64,000 nucleotides of DNA from Caenorhabditis elegans. Its lineage: Eukaryota; Nematoda; Chromadorea; Rhabditida; Rhabditidae. The translations under genes and the position numbers were made by a program. Positions 1-10,778 of the stretch are shown here, piece by piece. The DNA is taken from the NCBI RefSeq assembly GCF_000002985.6, contig NC_003283.11, positions 3,658,001 to 3,722,000 on the forward strand, in the 5' to 3' direction. Within the stretch, counting starts at the first letter, position 1. Each line of letters begins with the position of its first letter. The notes under the pieces were generated by a model. The model was not told where the DNA came from and did no database searches. It saw only the letters and a program-made list of their open reading frames with translations.

Positions 1-1499
1 AGAAATTTGCCAGCCCGATCGGACCATTTGTGAACGTCCGTGGAAAATAGTCAATTAGACTATTGTCAAAGGACCAACTACCAAATGTCATTCGGCAAGT
101 CTGAAAAATTGAAAAAAATGTTTCAAGATGGAGTATGTATGTAAGAAAATTGATTGAAATAGCCTCTAAAATTTCCGAGAAAACTTTTAAAAAATTTTCC
201 AATTTTTTATATTTCAAAAATGGGTCCACATTTTTGGAAATTTTTTTTGCTATTTACCGAAACAATGACTGAAATTTTTAGAAAAATCTAAATGTTTTGG
301 AGTTATTTTCTGTAAAGTTTCCTTAAAAATGCATACCTGCGTATCAAAAGGGAAATATTTCAAATTCAACAGACAACTGATTTTATAAATAGTTGGATAC
401 AACAGTTCCACCATTGCACCTTGATTTTTGCCCAGAGTAGTGAGCTTTACATGTGTAAGTTTTTTAGATGCTGAGTCATCCATTTCAAGTCTGAAATTAA
501 TGGTTTTGAAAAATAAAGTCTCAACCCTCAAAACTAACGAGTTATACAAAGTGGTGTCCGGCAGCCAAATATCATCGTGTCGCGCCATAATTTCAGTTTC
601 ATTGTCGAATTCCGACGGGTCCCATCCCAACATTTGATCTACCCATCGCTAAGAAATTCAAAATTATTGAATCATTCCAAAATGTAAAATTTAAAATTTA
701 CCTCTACCGCCCACGCATTGAGTAGTAGATATTGTTGCGGCTCATTCTGAAAGTTTCAGTTTTTTTTTTCAAATTTTGGCTTGCTTTCTGGTCTATATTC
801 AACTAGATTTTAGCAAGAAGTTTACGGGGACCAAGTGTTCAAGCAGCTGCTCATTGAGCAAAATATCTCTTTCTCGGATAAAAAAAATTGGATCACTGAC
901 CAGGGACTTTTTGCAGTAGCTATTGAATGGGCTAAAAATAGAAAAAATGTACTTAGGTGTGAAAAGTGAGCAAATCATTTTTTTAAAAATATTTTGGGCG
1001 TTGATGAACAGGTAAAGTTCAGCTTTTTAAAACTTTAAAAGTGTCAAAAAATGTGCTGCTAACTCCGCCGAGCAGTAAAATATAATTAGATATAAGGTGG
1101 AGTACCGAAGTCTGAGATTTTGCTTCATAGACCTAAAATTTTTTGAAACTAATTGTGTATTAAAACTTTCTGAGAATGTCTTTTAAAAAAGTTGTAGTCG
1201 TTCAAAGTTTTGGAAAAAAATTGAAAAAATTCGGAAGTTTTGGACCATTTTTTAATCTTAAAAAACAAAGTCTTCACCTTTAGAATAAAAATCCAACTCA
1301 CCACTTGAATAATCTGATAAAGCTGCAACGAAAGAGTGACATTGATTGGCGACCCTTTCCTGACTTTAGGTATCAATCCTTTTTGATAGTTCTCCATAAT
1401 ATTGTTGGCTAATTCATATTGAATAGGTATGTCCGGATTATTTGACAGTCCTAATGCTAATTGTGAAATAAATATCAAAAATGTGTAGATCCTGTGCAT
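1..1499 (-). CDS. Cys-loop ligand-gated ion channel, nicotinic-receptor-like, 5' part only
   Basis: Extracellular half of a pentameric ligand-gated channel subunit; the gene continues past the left edge, so all four membrane segments are missing. Exons read on the minus strand: 1302-1499, 702-746, 539-648, 337-490 and 1-100, all phase-compatible, with one 48-bp intron (491-538). The start at 1499 (MHRIYTFLIF) opens a signal peptide; an upstream in-frame ATG would add a charged stretch ahead of it. Family hallmarks seen: NAWAVERWVDQMLGW, the IWLPDTTLYNS loop, and the Cys-loop, C-x13-C, whose second Cys lies in the 1-100 exon (FDTQTC). The next visible stretch is GSWSFDN. The fold is certain. 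The exact subfamily (acr or lgc) and the ligand cannot be assigned without the missing C-terminal half. Confidence 0.85.
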
Positions 1500-1893
1500 A
1501 TTTTTTTTCTGGAAAACCAAAAAATCAAGGAAATTGGAGTAAAGGACAATGCACTTTAAAAGCTGCTAATTTTGTGAAAAGGCATGGAAATGAAAATAGA
1601 AATGGACCTTGAACCCGAAAAAGACAAATATTTTAGGTCAATTGAGAAAATTGGAGTAGGGCTCTATAAAATTAAAAAAATTGACTATGAGTCGAGTTGG
1701 GCATGACGTGGAGAGCAGAAAATATTGTTAGTTTACTAGGGTACGTTTATAGAATTTCAAAAACATGCACAGACCCGGGCACTTTTAAGAAAATTTTTAT
1801 TTTCCGAAAAAAATTATTCAAGTTAAAATGCGAGTGTTTCTTGTAGAAAAAAATTATTTAAAAAATTTAGAAACTATATTTTTCGTGCAAATA

Positions 1894-2080
1894 CACGTGG
1901 TGTCAGAGTGTCTCATTTCAGCTGGATCTACGTTGATCTACAAAAAATGCGGGAGAAGAGACGCAGAGATCTCAACTGATTTCGCATAGTTAAGAAGGTG
2001 CTGACGTCACATTTTTTTGGGCAAAAAAATTCCACATTTTTGTAGATCAAACCGTAATAGGACAGTCAAGCACCACGTGC
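1894..2080. repeat. CACGTG palindromic element, copy 1
   Basis: Begins CACGTGGTGTCAGAGTGTCT and ends CACCACGTG. The two halves are inverted copies around the AATGCGGGA / TCCACATTT arms, with TGACGTCA inside. It lies about 400 bp upstream of the ion-channel start codon, between that gene and unannotated DNA. Confidence 0.85.
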
Positions 2081-2199
2081 AAATACTGCTACATTTTTAC
2101 CTTTTTTCAACAACTCAAATGTGAAGTAGCGCTACTGGAAAAATTGTTAAAAACTACACCTACATGCCAAAATGAAAAATGAAGAAGTAAAACTTTAAA

Positions 2200-2880
2200 A
2201 AAAAAATTTCGAGCATTTTTTATTTTATTTCAAAAGTGGCAATTTGTCAGTTTTTGCCTTTTTTTTTGAAAAAAAAATTCCTTCGAATTTTACGACCTAA
2301 TTATTTTTTAAATATCAATATTTAAACAATGTAAAAATTCAAATATCTCTAGTGCCAAAACCGATACAATTTACAGGGTCAAGTACCGAACGTTTCAAAA
2401 ACTATTCAGAAAGTTGCACCGGAATGACGAGTCTACAAACAAACATGATTTTGTAAATAGCTTGACCAATAGCCTCTCGTAAAAAAAGCACCCAAGATGC
2501 ACCATCCCTTCTGGCCAATTCTCTATCAATTTGTAAGTGAGTCAATGTGAGTGTTGTCTGTGTGAGTGAGTGTGAGCAAAAAGAATTGAGATGGATCGGG
2601 TTTCTATCATCTTTGTTTTTGTCGCTACGGAATCTTGTCGCTATTTCAATTGTCATCGTTCACGTGTATCATCACCAGAGAAATTAATGTGTGCAATTTG
2701 TCAGTAAAGTTGAAAAAGTGTTTTACACGTGATAAATTTATAGTTACACGGTCTTGAAAAATTAATACCTGAACCTTTAACAAATATTTTGTTTGTAAAA
2801 GTTTCTATTAAAAAAAGACAAAATTGTCTTCCGTATTTCTTAAAAGTGCGCAAAATTCCGAATAGTACATTTTCTTGTGC
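2200..2880. other. gene-free AT-rich spacer
   Basis: Homopolymer-rich DNA with a short GT/GA-rich patch near 2530-2580. Open frames here lack splice context and C. elegans-like codon use. Nothing supportable as a gene. Confidence 0.5.
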
Positions 2881-2889
2881 ATAGGTCAA

Positions 2890-3360
2890 ATCAGGGGGGG
2901 GGGCGGCAAACGATTTTCCGGCAAATCGGCTAATCGACAAATTGCCGAAATTGAAATTGTTCGGCAAATTGCCGGAATTGAAATTGTCCGGCAAATCGGC
3001 GAGCCGGCAAACCGGCAAATTGCCGATTTGCCGGAACAACGGCGATTGCCGAAAATTTTCGGCAAATTGTGGTTCTGCATTTTTTTTGGAAATTTCAAAT
3101 TTTCAATTTTAATTGACAAAATTGTACGCATCCTATAAATGTTCCTACATTCATTTTGAACAGTAGCAAATTCTATGAAAATATCTAAAGAAAACGGGCA
3201 AAATTTCAAAAAGGCAAAGTTTTTCCGTCTTATAAAAATCCCTTTAAAAACTTCCGTAAAATTGATGTTCGGCAAACTGCATATCGGCAAATTACCGGAA
3301 TTGAAATTTCCGGCAAATCGGCAAACCGACAATTTGCCGAACGACAATTGCCGCCCGCAA
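2890..3360. repeat. GCCGG-rich dispersed repeat (CCGGCAAATCGGCAA type)
   Basis: Two arms rich in alternating CCGGCAAAT / ATTTGCCGG words flank a unique centre holding TGTACGCATCCTATAAATG. The same centre sequence recurs in other copies in this window (near 21920, 38760 and 59500), which defines a multi-part element rather than a simple satellite. Confidence 0.8.
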
Positions 3361-3399
3361 CCCGGGTCGAATCATGTTTTGAAAGTTTGAGCTGAAACT

Positions 3400-4550
3400 T
3401 GCGGGGTACATTTTTTGCTGCTGTAATAAACTTGAAAATATTCTTACTAACTCTTACAGTTACTAAAATCTTTGTTTTGGTAAATTGCCAAGTTTTCCAA
3501 AAAATTTGGGTGAAATTTTGAGCATTGCTACAACTTTGGACACCTGTTTAAATACAAATATTCTTGGTGCACACAAAGTGTCTGATTACAATTAAAGTTT
3601 CGTTCCGCCTCGGAAAGTATTCGTTCACAAATATCAATTTCAGGAAGTTCCATTGTCAAAATACTTCCTGGTACAGCAAAATTCAAATGTTTACAAAATT
3701 ATTCAGAAATTGAGCAGTGAATAAAAAATGAACACGAAAAGTGAAATTGAGTATTGGACGGAAGGGTTCAGGAGGGGGTAATGAAATTGAAATGGATGTG
3801 ACTACCACAAGAAAACAGTGAAATGGGGAAATAAGTGGAAAAGTATTACGCAGAATAATTATAAAATTTCAAATGAGGTTTTTCTCGAGAAATAATTAAT
3901 ATGAATGGGGAGCTCCTCTAAAGTGTCTTGATGATGAGTTTTTCGAGTTGCTAAAAAGACACGCAATCAAGCTTTTGGTCCTCTTAATCTAATGACCTTT
4001 CAACTATAAAGTAGCTCCCCAATACTAGTAAAATGGCCAAAAAGCATATGAGAACACTTTTTAAAATGATGGGGTCTCGGAAATGGAAAAGCTCAAGTTT
4101 TTTGAAGTTCAAAATTATCAAATTCTTTATCAATTATTGAAAAAATTTGAGAAATATTTCGAGTAATCGCAAGATTCTCTAGGTGCTCAAAAAATTAATG
4201 ATGTGAATTTCTTGATGATCTATAACGAATTAAGTGTTTAAATTACAGAAAATAAATATTTTTATTTTCTCATATATTAAAAAATTATTCAAAAATTTCT
4301 ATTTTGGAAAAGTTCCCAAAATTCTTTCAAGAATAGGGAAAACATTTGAAAATAGAATACGGGTCTGACCAAAGTTTGAGTGGGTTGGAACAAGTTAAGA
4401 CCCAGATGCTCGTCGGTTTCCACTTTTTTTGTTGGTTTTCGTTCTACTATTTTTATTCCGAAGAGGTGGTTTAGAAGATGTTCGACGTAAAATTTTAGGG
4501 CACTCCAAACTTTCACACTAAAGAATACTTGGGAACTCAGATTTAACGTG
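3400..4550. other. spacer with no recognisable feature
   Basis: No gene, RNA or clear repeat seen. The open frame at 4289-4516 on the minus strand has no splice context or family resemblance. Confidence 0.4.
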
Positions 4551-4554
4551 AAAA

Positions 4555-5015
4555 AAATTTCGCGGTATATTCAAATTTTCTATTTAAAAAATTTCAATGG
4601 GATATTCAATTTTTCTGGGAAATAAATTTGGCGGGAAATTCAAATTTCTGAACAAAATAATTTGGCGGTAATTTCAAATTTTTTGAGAAATAAATTTGGT
4701 GGGAAATTCAAATATTCTGACTACAAGATCAAATTTTTGGCGGGAAAATTCAAGTTTCTGAAATAAAAATTTTGGCGGGGGATTCAAATTTTTTGAGAAA
4801 TAAATTTGGTTGGAAATTCAAATATTCTGACAACAAGATCAAACTTTTGGCGGGAAAATTCAAATATTCTGAAAACACAAATTTTGGTGGATTTTCGAAT
4901 TTTCTGAAAAACATTTTTTTGGCGGGAAATTAAAATTTTCTGACAACGAGATCAAACTTTTGGCGGGAAATTCAAATATTCTGGAAAAAAATTGGTGCTG
5001 AACTCGGAATTTCTG
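4555..5015. repeat. degenerate minisatellite, GGCGGGAAATTCAAAT unit
   Basis: At least ten imperfect head-to-tail units built on TTTGGCGGGAAATTCAAAT followed by TTCTGA. The array resumes at 5731-5860 on the far side of the foldback element. Related words (CCCGCCAAAA with TTTCTC) recur in introns near 11270-11690 and 56540-56760. Confidence 0.75.
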
Positions 5016-5726
5016 ACTAGGGAACCGTCAGAAGGTGCCCATCGGACTTGCATATAAGACCTATCCCATTCGATAGCCCATGTCTTAAAACGGTTACTCG
5101 TGAATTTTTAGCGGCAAAACTCCAGAACCAAGCTCACGGCGGGCTCCCAAAGATCTTAAAATAGCACTTTAACAAAGCATTGGAGGGACAATTTTCCAAT
5201 TTCACTTTGGTAGCTCATATCTCCGTAGATAATTTTTTTACAGAAAAGTCATCAACTGATAAGTTGTTGATATTGTTGTAACAAACAAGTTTCTAGTTAA
5301 AAGTTTTTTACCAAAATATTTTTGTTTGAGATAAAAGCGCGCGAAGTGCTGTTGTTATTTTTATGCTGCTATTCCGTTTCTAACGATTTTCTCGCAAACA
5401 AAATTTTTTTGGTAAAAAACTTTCAACTACATACAAGCTTGTTCTTTACAACAATCCCAACAACTTTTTAGTTGATGACTTTTCTGTAAAAAATTTATCC
5501 ACGGAGATATGAGCTATCAAAGTGAATATGGAAAATTGCTTCGTCAGATCGTTAAAGTTTTTCCTTACAGTGCTATTTTAAGAACTTTGAGAGCCTGCCG
5601 TGAGCTTGGTTCTGGAGTTTTGCCGCTAAAATTTCACGAGTAACCGTTTTAAGATATGCACTATCGAATAGCATAGGTCTCATATGCAAGTCCGATGGGC
5701 ACCTTCTGACGGTTCCCTAGTGAGTA
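5016..5726. mobile_element. large foldback (inverted-repeat) element, about 710 bp
   Basis: The left end CTAGGGAACCGTCAGAAGG is matched by the right end CCTTCTGACGGTTCCCTAG. Homology continues inward for roughly 330 bp per arm, including GCCCATCGGACTTGCATAT, GGTTCTGGAGTTTTGCCGCT and ATCTCCGTAGATAA. A short spacer with TAAAAGCGCGCGAAG sits between the arms. No transposase frame is present, so it is non-autonomous. It interrupts the minisatellite described beside it. Confidence 0.85.
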
Positions 5727-6204
5727 AAACTTTTTAACGGAAAATTAAAATTTATCTGGAGAATGTTATTTTGTCGGGAAATTCAAATTTTATAAGAACA
5801 AATTTTGGCAAATTTCTAGATTTTTGGAAAATTTCTAGATTTTACCATTTAAAACCCAATTGGCGAGCAATTTTGAAACCTAAAAATCGGTGTGATATTT
5901 ATTGAATTTTAGTATAATTTTCAATAAGAACCTGAAAATCTATAAATTGTTTAGAAAATGAAAACAATGGAAAGTGGATCTTCAGTATTTAAGGAAAAAA
6001 CTTCCGGGTACGGGGTGTCCCATTTCAAAGTTTTTTTTACCTGCGATTTGTAGTGCGGTTTACAACGGAGACACCTGGTTGAAGAGAAAAATCCTAAACT
6101 AGAAAATTCTCAGAAAATTCGTTAACTGAAAGGAATTTTTTTTGAATTCGATCTCACTATTGATTTTTATGAACAAAATATTAACTCAAAATATAAGAAC
6201 AGAA

Positions 6205-6414
6205 TCAATAAAACATGTCGAAAATGAGGCCACCCTCCTTGGTTTTTGACGTTTTACGACAAAAGCGTTGGTCCCGTGGAGTTGGGTTGAAAGATAGACG
6301 TTTGTTATCTCTGGTGCCAGGCAATGAGTAAAGTTCAGTGAGCAGAAGGCAGATGAAAGATGTTATCACAAAAGGAGCCGAACTTTTGGATCTTTGAGCA
6401 TTGTCATTCTTCAT
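6205..6414 (-). CDS. possible small secreted or membrane peptide, doubtful
   Basis: A 69-codon frame from ATG at 6414 with a hydrophobic stretch (FVITSFICLLLTE) near residues 15-28, followed by a basic tail. Codon use is moderately worm-like. There is no convincing acceptor upstream and no minus-strand poly(A) signal close downstream. It overlaps the neighbouring frame by a few bases. It could be chance. Confidence 0.2.
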   Translation of the reverse strand: MKNDNAQRSKSSAPFVITSFICLLLTELYSLPGTRDNKRLSFNPTPRDQRFCRKTSKTKEGGLIFDMFY

Positions 6415-6645
6415 GTTGAATTGATAAGCTTGTTAGTGCAATTGTCTGAAGAGATTTGCAGCGGTATTTTTCAAATTTGCACATTTGTTTGGTAGGAAAA
6501 AAGTGCAGCGGACAATTTGCAGGTCCACACGTAACATCAAGCCCACTAATAGTAAGAAAAATATAGAAACTTGTTAGAGATGGAACAGCTGACATACTTT
6601 GAGGAATGATACATCTTGTCTTCTCTTCTCAAGAAGGGTGTATTA
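6404..6645 (-). CDS. possible small cysteine-rich protein, two exons, doubtful
   Basis: A minus-strand frame reading NNTPFLRREDKMYHSS can be joined across a roughly 46-bp intron (donor GTATGT near 6593, acceptor CTATTAG near 6547) to GLDVTCGPANCPLHFFP and MCKFEKYRCK, ending at a stop at 6404-6406. The five cysteines and the splice-compatible intron suggest a small secreted protein, but I could not place a start codon or signal peptide. Unrecognised family. Confidence 0.25.
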
Positions 6646-6783
6646 TTAAGCGCCCAACAGATGACGGGTTGTGTCAATGTAACACAGGTAGGCCAAATAC
6701 CGGGTCATTTCCAGACTAACTTTCTAGCAGCCGACACTTTGCTGGCATTTTCAAGTGCTTCAGGCAAAACTAATATTAATAAT

Positions 6784-6789
6784 TTTATT
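6784..6789 (-). terminator. poly(A) signal of the chemoreceptor gene
   Basis: TTTATT on the + strand reads AATAAA on the minus strand, 82 bases past the receptor stop codon at 6871-6873. Confidence 0.65.
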
Positions 6790-6870
6790 TACAGAATGGG
6801 AAGAATTTTTTCAGGGATTAATATTTAGATTAATACGGACAGTACAAAAATTTGAAACTTTTGAAAACAA

Positions 6871-8987
6871 TTATCCTTTGGAGCTGCTCTGCTGGTATTG
6901 CCTTATGGTGGCAGTGTTTTCGACACTATTTGAACGGTAGAAGCATCTGAATGGTCCTGAAACAAACTTTTTAGTAATTCAAAGAATTTGAGAGCACCTA
7001 CTTAAAATCGTTTGCCGGAAGTCTCGGATTATAAAGATCAAAACGACTGGGTCAATTCCAGGATACAAATGGACGGTGGCAGTAGTGATGTTGCCGTAAC
7101 AGCCGATGTTGAGTCCAACGAATGGGGTGACAAAGAGCATGGTTGTCGGGATGTACATTAGTGTAGTAGGGATGATAGTCTGGAAGTAACCAGCTGTAAG
7201 CTAACATAGTTTATAGTTTTTTACTTAAAACAAGAAAAGAAATGCACAAGTTTCAAAACTTTGGACAGGCCCAATTTGAAAAAAAATTGAGATCTTGATA
7301 ATGATGAAGAGAGACTGTTTAGAACCGTCCGACATCTACCGGGTTCTGCATTATACTATGAAACTCAGTTCTAGTAGTGTGTGGGGTGCGGAACCCTATA
7401 GATGTCGGTACATGCTACACAGTCGCACCCCCGTTGTCCTCGATCTATGACGGGTGCGTTTATAGCAAAACTTGCTCACAAAGTGTTGATGTTTAAAAGT
7501 CAAACGTTAAACTACAGGCTAATTATTTAATGTTTTTTTTCTCTTTACGCAATTTTCCAATTTCCTGGGGACCCAGACTGTTATTAACGGAAGAGTCTTG
7601 TTATTGTAGCTATCAAAACCCAATGATCATAACACAATTCACGTGATATCAGCCATAACAAGCTTACCTGTAGAACCAAGGCCTTGAACAATTGGGTGTG
7701 CATTTCTTTTGTTTTTTCAGACACCCCCAGACTTCCGTTCAAAGTCTTATAAGTGTTGAATCCGCAGTAGAAGACTGTTCCGAAGGAGAGGATCATGATG
7801 ACGCCGTGTTGAAAGATCCCGATGACGTTGCGAGGATTCAGGTATTCCACTCCGTTTTCTGTGCGCCACTGAAATAATGAGCAAGATCAAGTACAAAATC
7901 TCAAAAATCAAAATGTTTTCCAACATTTGATTTGTGTGGGAAAATGTTGTAATAAATTGAAAACTCACATAGCTATATGGAACATTTCCCACCCACTCGG
8001 GATCCAGCTCATAGGATGTTTGTATGACGTGTCTGAATATTTCAGTTGTCTAGCTAAAGCTAAGAGCCTGTACTCACATCAACGCCGTCCTGGTCCTCTC
8101 GGTCTCCGGGTACAGAATAAACGCTGCGAACCCCCAGCTCGCCGCCACCGCCATTGCTCCGAATACCCATGCGACAAAGTAGCATCCTTGGAAGTAACGG
8201 AGGTTGTCGGGTCTGAAAATACTGGTAAATCTAGAAAAACTCCAGTAAAACTCACTTGCAAGCCGCATAGTAACGGTAGACAAAGTGGACGGCGAACAGG
8301 GTGAAGCTCATGGCGTAGCAGCCGCAGTAGGTCGCTGAAAATGAGAAAGTTTCAGGCTTGAGACTTATGTGTTTAGGCTGATGCAAGGCTTGATAAATCA
8401 AGAATTTTGGGCGTCCATTTATCCAGTAGGATGTTTTTATTTTCGGTGATCCGCAATTCATAACACTACCGTGAAATCCTTACGCCGAAAGTGTTCTAAA
8501 TTGCGCCCAAATTCAAATTTTGTGTTGACCAATCAGCGGATTTGACCACGCCTACGCATCACTGATTGGTCCAAAAAAACTAGTCATTTATCAAAGTACA
8601 AGTGGCACTGACTATAAGCACAATATTTTATACTCGGAGCTTAATTTCAAACGAACATGAAATGGCTCTAGCGGTACCCTCGGAGTACTGGAATCTCTTG
8701 CGCTGAATCACGAAGATCGTATTGTCGTAGATATGGATGAGCTGAAAATCATCCTTGTCTCACAAGTCAGGTATTTTAAATCAACTTACAGGTCTCAAAA
8801 AAGTTTCAATGGAGGTGTAAAAGAGGCTGAACACGCAGAATGTGATCATCAGGTACTTGTATGAACCGTATGATTTGGTCGGTCGGAAGACTAGCAGAAG
8901 GATCAGAACGAAATTGGCGATGGTGGAAATCGTAAACCCAATGTGGTCTGAGTAGGTGGTGATGTCGAGCCAATGACGGTCAGACAT
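6871..8987 (-). CDS. str-superfamily (str/srj type) seven-TM chemoreceptor, 341 aa
   Basis: Predicted G-protein-coupled olfactory receptor of the nematode Str superfamily, expected in the membrane of chemosensory neurons. Eight exons on the minus strand: 8790-8987, 8657-8741, 8256-8334, 8078-8212, 7969-8032, 7668-7868, 7002-7179 and 6871-6956. All phases agree and give 342 codons including the stop, the usual family length. Marks: SYGSYKYLMI after TM1, RPLIHIYDNTIFVIQ, FGTVFYCGFNTY, EMHTQLFKALVLQ before TM6, and the PGIDPVVLIFIIRDFR end of TM7, then a Ser-rich tail. No stop, frameshift or broken splice site was seen, so it looks intact. Whether str or srj fits better is not decidable by eye. 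Confidence 0.9.
7329..7458. ncRNA. pair of strong stem-loops inside the chemoreceptor's 488-bp intron
   Basis: The first hairpin pairs CCGACATCTA (7329-7338) with TAGATGTCGG (7399-7408) and extends inward with GGGTTC against GAACCC. The second pairs CGCACCC (7424-7430) with GGGTGCG (7452-7458). The stretch is much more GC-rich than its surroundings. It may be a structured RNA or a small foldback element. Clear H and ACA boxes are not present on either strand. Confidence 0.35.
8515..8585. repeat. short ACCAATCAGC palindrome in intron
   Basis: GACCAATCAGCGGATTTGAC is followed by an inverted CTGATTGGTCC. It sits between exons 2 and 3 of the chemoreceptor and is a single copy of the CCAAT-type repeat seen at 20690-20750 and, in triplicate, at 49447-49978. 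Confidence 0.6.
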
Positions 8988-10778
8988 TTTTTCTGGAATT
9001 TGAAAAAAATTAAGTTTCAAGCTTTGACGAGGCTCTTGTAAGAATGAAAACTTGAAAACTGGAGCCAAGTGGTAGACAAAAGAAATCTCAAACATCTATA
9101 CAGTGAACAAGTAAATACAGTTGTGTTATTGAAGTCTATTCCGGATATCCGTCTAATCAATTTTTGGCAATACTATTCTAATGTTATGTCAAATTGTCTC
9201 ATGGTGTCAGTTGTTTCCGATCGTGGGAACGTTAGTCAAAATGTTCAACACCGATGATCATCTTTTTATTTCAGATTTGTGATTGGTCTAGATACATATA
9301 CATATCTCGGCAATGTATCGCATATGGAAGTTTTTAGGAATATATGGAAAATGATTCGAATTTTACATGAAAGTCAACAAATAAAAAGTTCACAACACTA
9401 GACACTAGACCCTCTAATTTTTGTTTGGTTTGCTGGAGTGCTAATAGATGAAGTACGACATTTGGGAAAAACCATGAAAATTTAGAAGTAATTCGAACAA
9501 TTAATTGAGTTGTTGTTTTTGTAAATTCAAAAACAAATGTGTTGTCAAAAAAACTTTAAAAATGGTTTTAAACTCGGTAAAACGATATCACGTGGAGTTT
9601 GAAAATGAGTAATGCATTTCACTCGTCCGATTTCTTTTAAACTATGTTTTTGTATCTTCCACTCACTCATTTTGACCAGTACATAAAATACATACTCTAC
9701 AATTTCGCCCTCATTTTTCTTATTTTTTCGTATTCATCAAGTACTCAACAATAAATGCAAATCTTCAAAAATAAACGAAACCTTGAAATTTTTTCTATTG
9801 AAATTTAACAATGAAAAGTATAGTGGTCACCCGGAAATTGCAAATATAAATAGGTTTTGGGTAGAGAATTTAGTTAATAATTCAATTTACCAAACAAGCT
9901 GTTCCCCTAATGCAAAATCAGATTAAGTATTTTCTAGTTGAGTTTATCGCCAACAAATATGTTCGTGTAGTTAGTAGTTTGACCTTGTTTCTGAAAATCA
10001 ACTTTTTTATGCTGGGTCTTATGTGCAGCCGACATTGAACTAGGTTCACGATGTAACCCCTTGTTTTTGCTAAAAAAATTAACAAACGTCTCAAAAGGTG
10101 CCTGAAAGTCACTGTTTTTTTTAAAAACATCAATATTGATCCGCAAACAGCGACTTTCAAGCTAATATTATTTTCATGTTGAACATTTTCCCACACTTTT
10201 ATATTAATGCTAAAAATAGATTTTTTTTTCTGAATTGTGTAAGTTTGCCGCACATCCCTGAAATGCACCGAACATTTTTGCTTAATTTTTCAATTTCCGC
10301 ACATTTTCAAAAAATAATCCAAATCATTTCCCACCGCTACATTTCTTCCTCACACTTATTTTTCTGCGTCTCCACCGTTGCGATCTCTCATCGCAAACCA
10401 GATTGTTTTGTTGTGCTGATAAAAAATAGATTGTTTGCTTTTACACTTGACTTTTATGCAACTTGTTGCACTTGGATTTTTTTTTGCAAGACAAATTGTT
10501 TTTTCCCTTTGATTTCAGAAACGTTTCTCAAAAAAGATTTTTCAATTATATCAAAAACCTGAAAAATTGAAAATTTATTCAAAACACCTTTTTCAATGTT
10601 TTCCTAAATTTTTTCTGAGTTTGCGACGCCTTGCTCTGTTGCAATCTGTCAATTACAAATAATATTTGTTCACATTGATAACAAATTGATTTTTTTTGTT
10701 GCTTTCTCCGTCTGAAACTTTTCGCACACAAGCTTCTCTACATTTATATATTTTTTCAGAAATAGGAATAGGAAGAAA
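8988..10778. other. spacer between divergently transcribed genes, likely holding both promoters
   Basis: The chemoreceptor runs leftward and the coiled-coil gene rightward from this 1.8-kb interval. It is AT-rich and without a supportable gene. An 18-base word, ATGTGCAGCCGACATTGA, at about 10020 recurs at about 11836 inside the next gene. A TTTTTTCAG acceptor about 20 bp before 10779 fits trans-splicing of the rightward transcript. Confidence 0.45.

Noticed and set aside
7329..7458. H/ACA snoRNA interpretation of the double hairpin
   Set aside because: Neither strand shows an H box in the hinge or an ACA three bases from a 3' end, so only a structured element is claimed.
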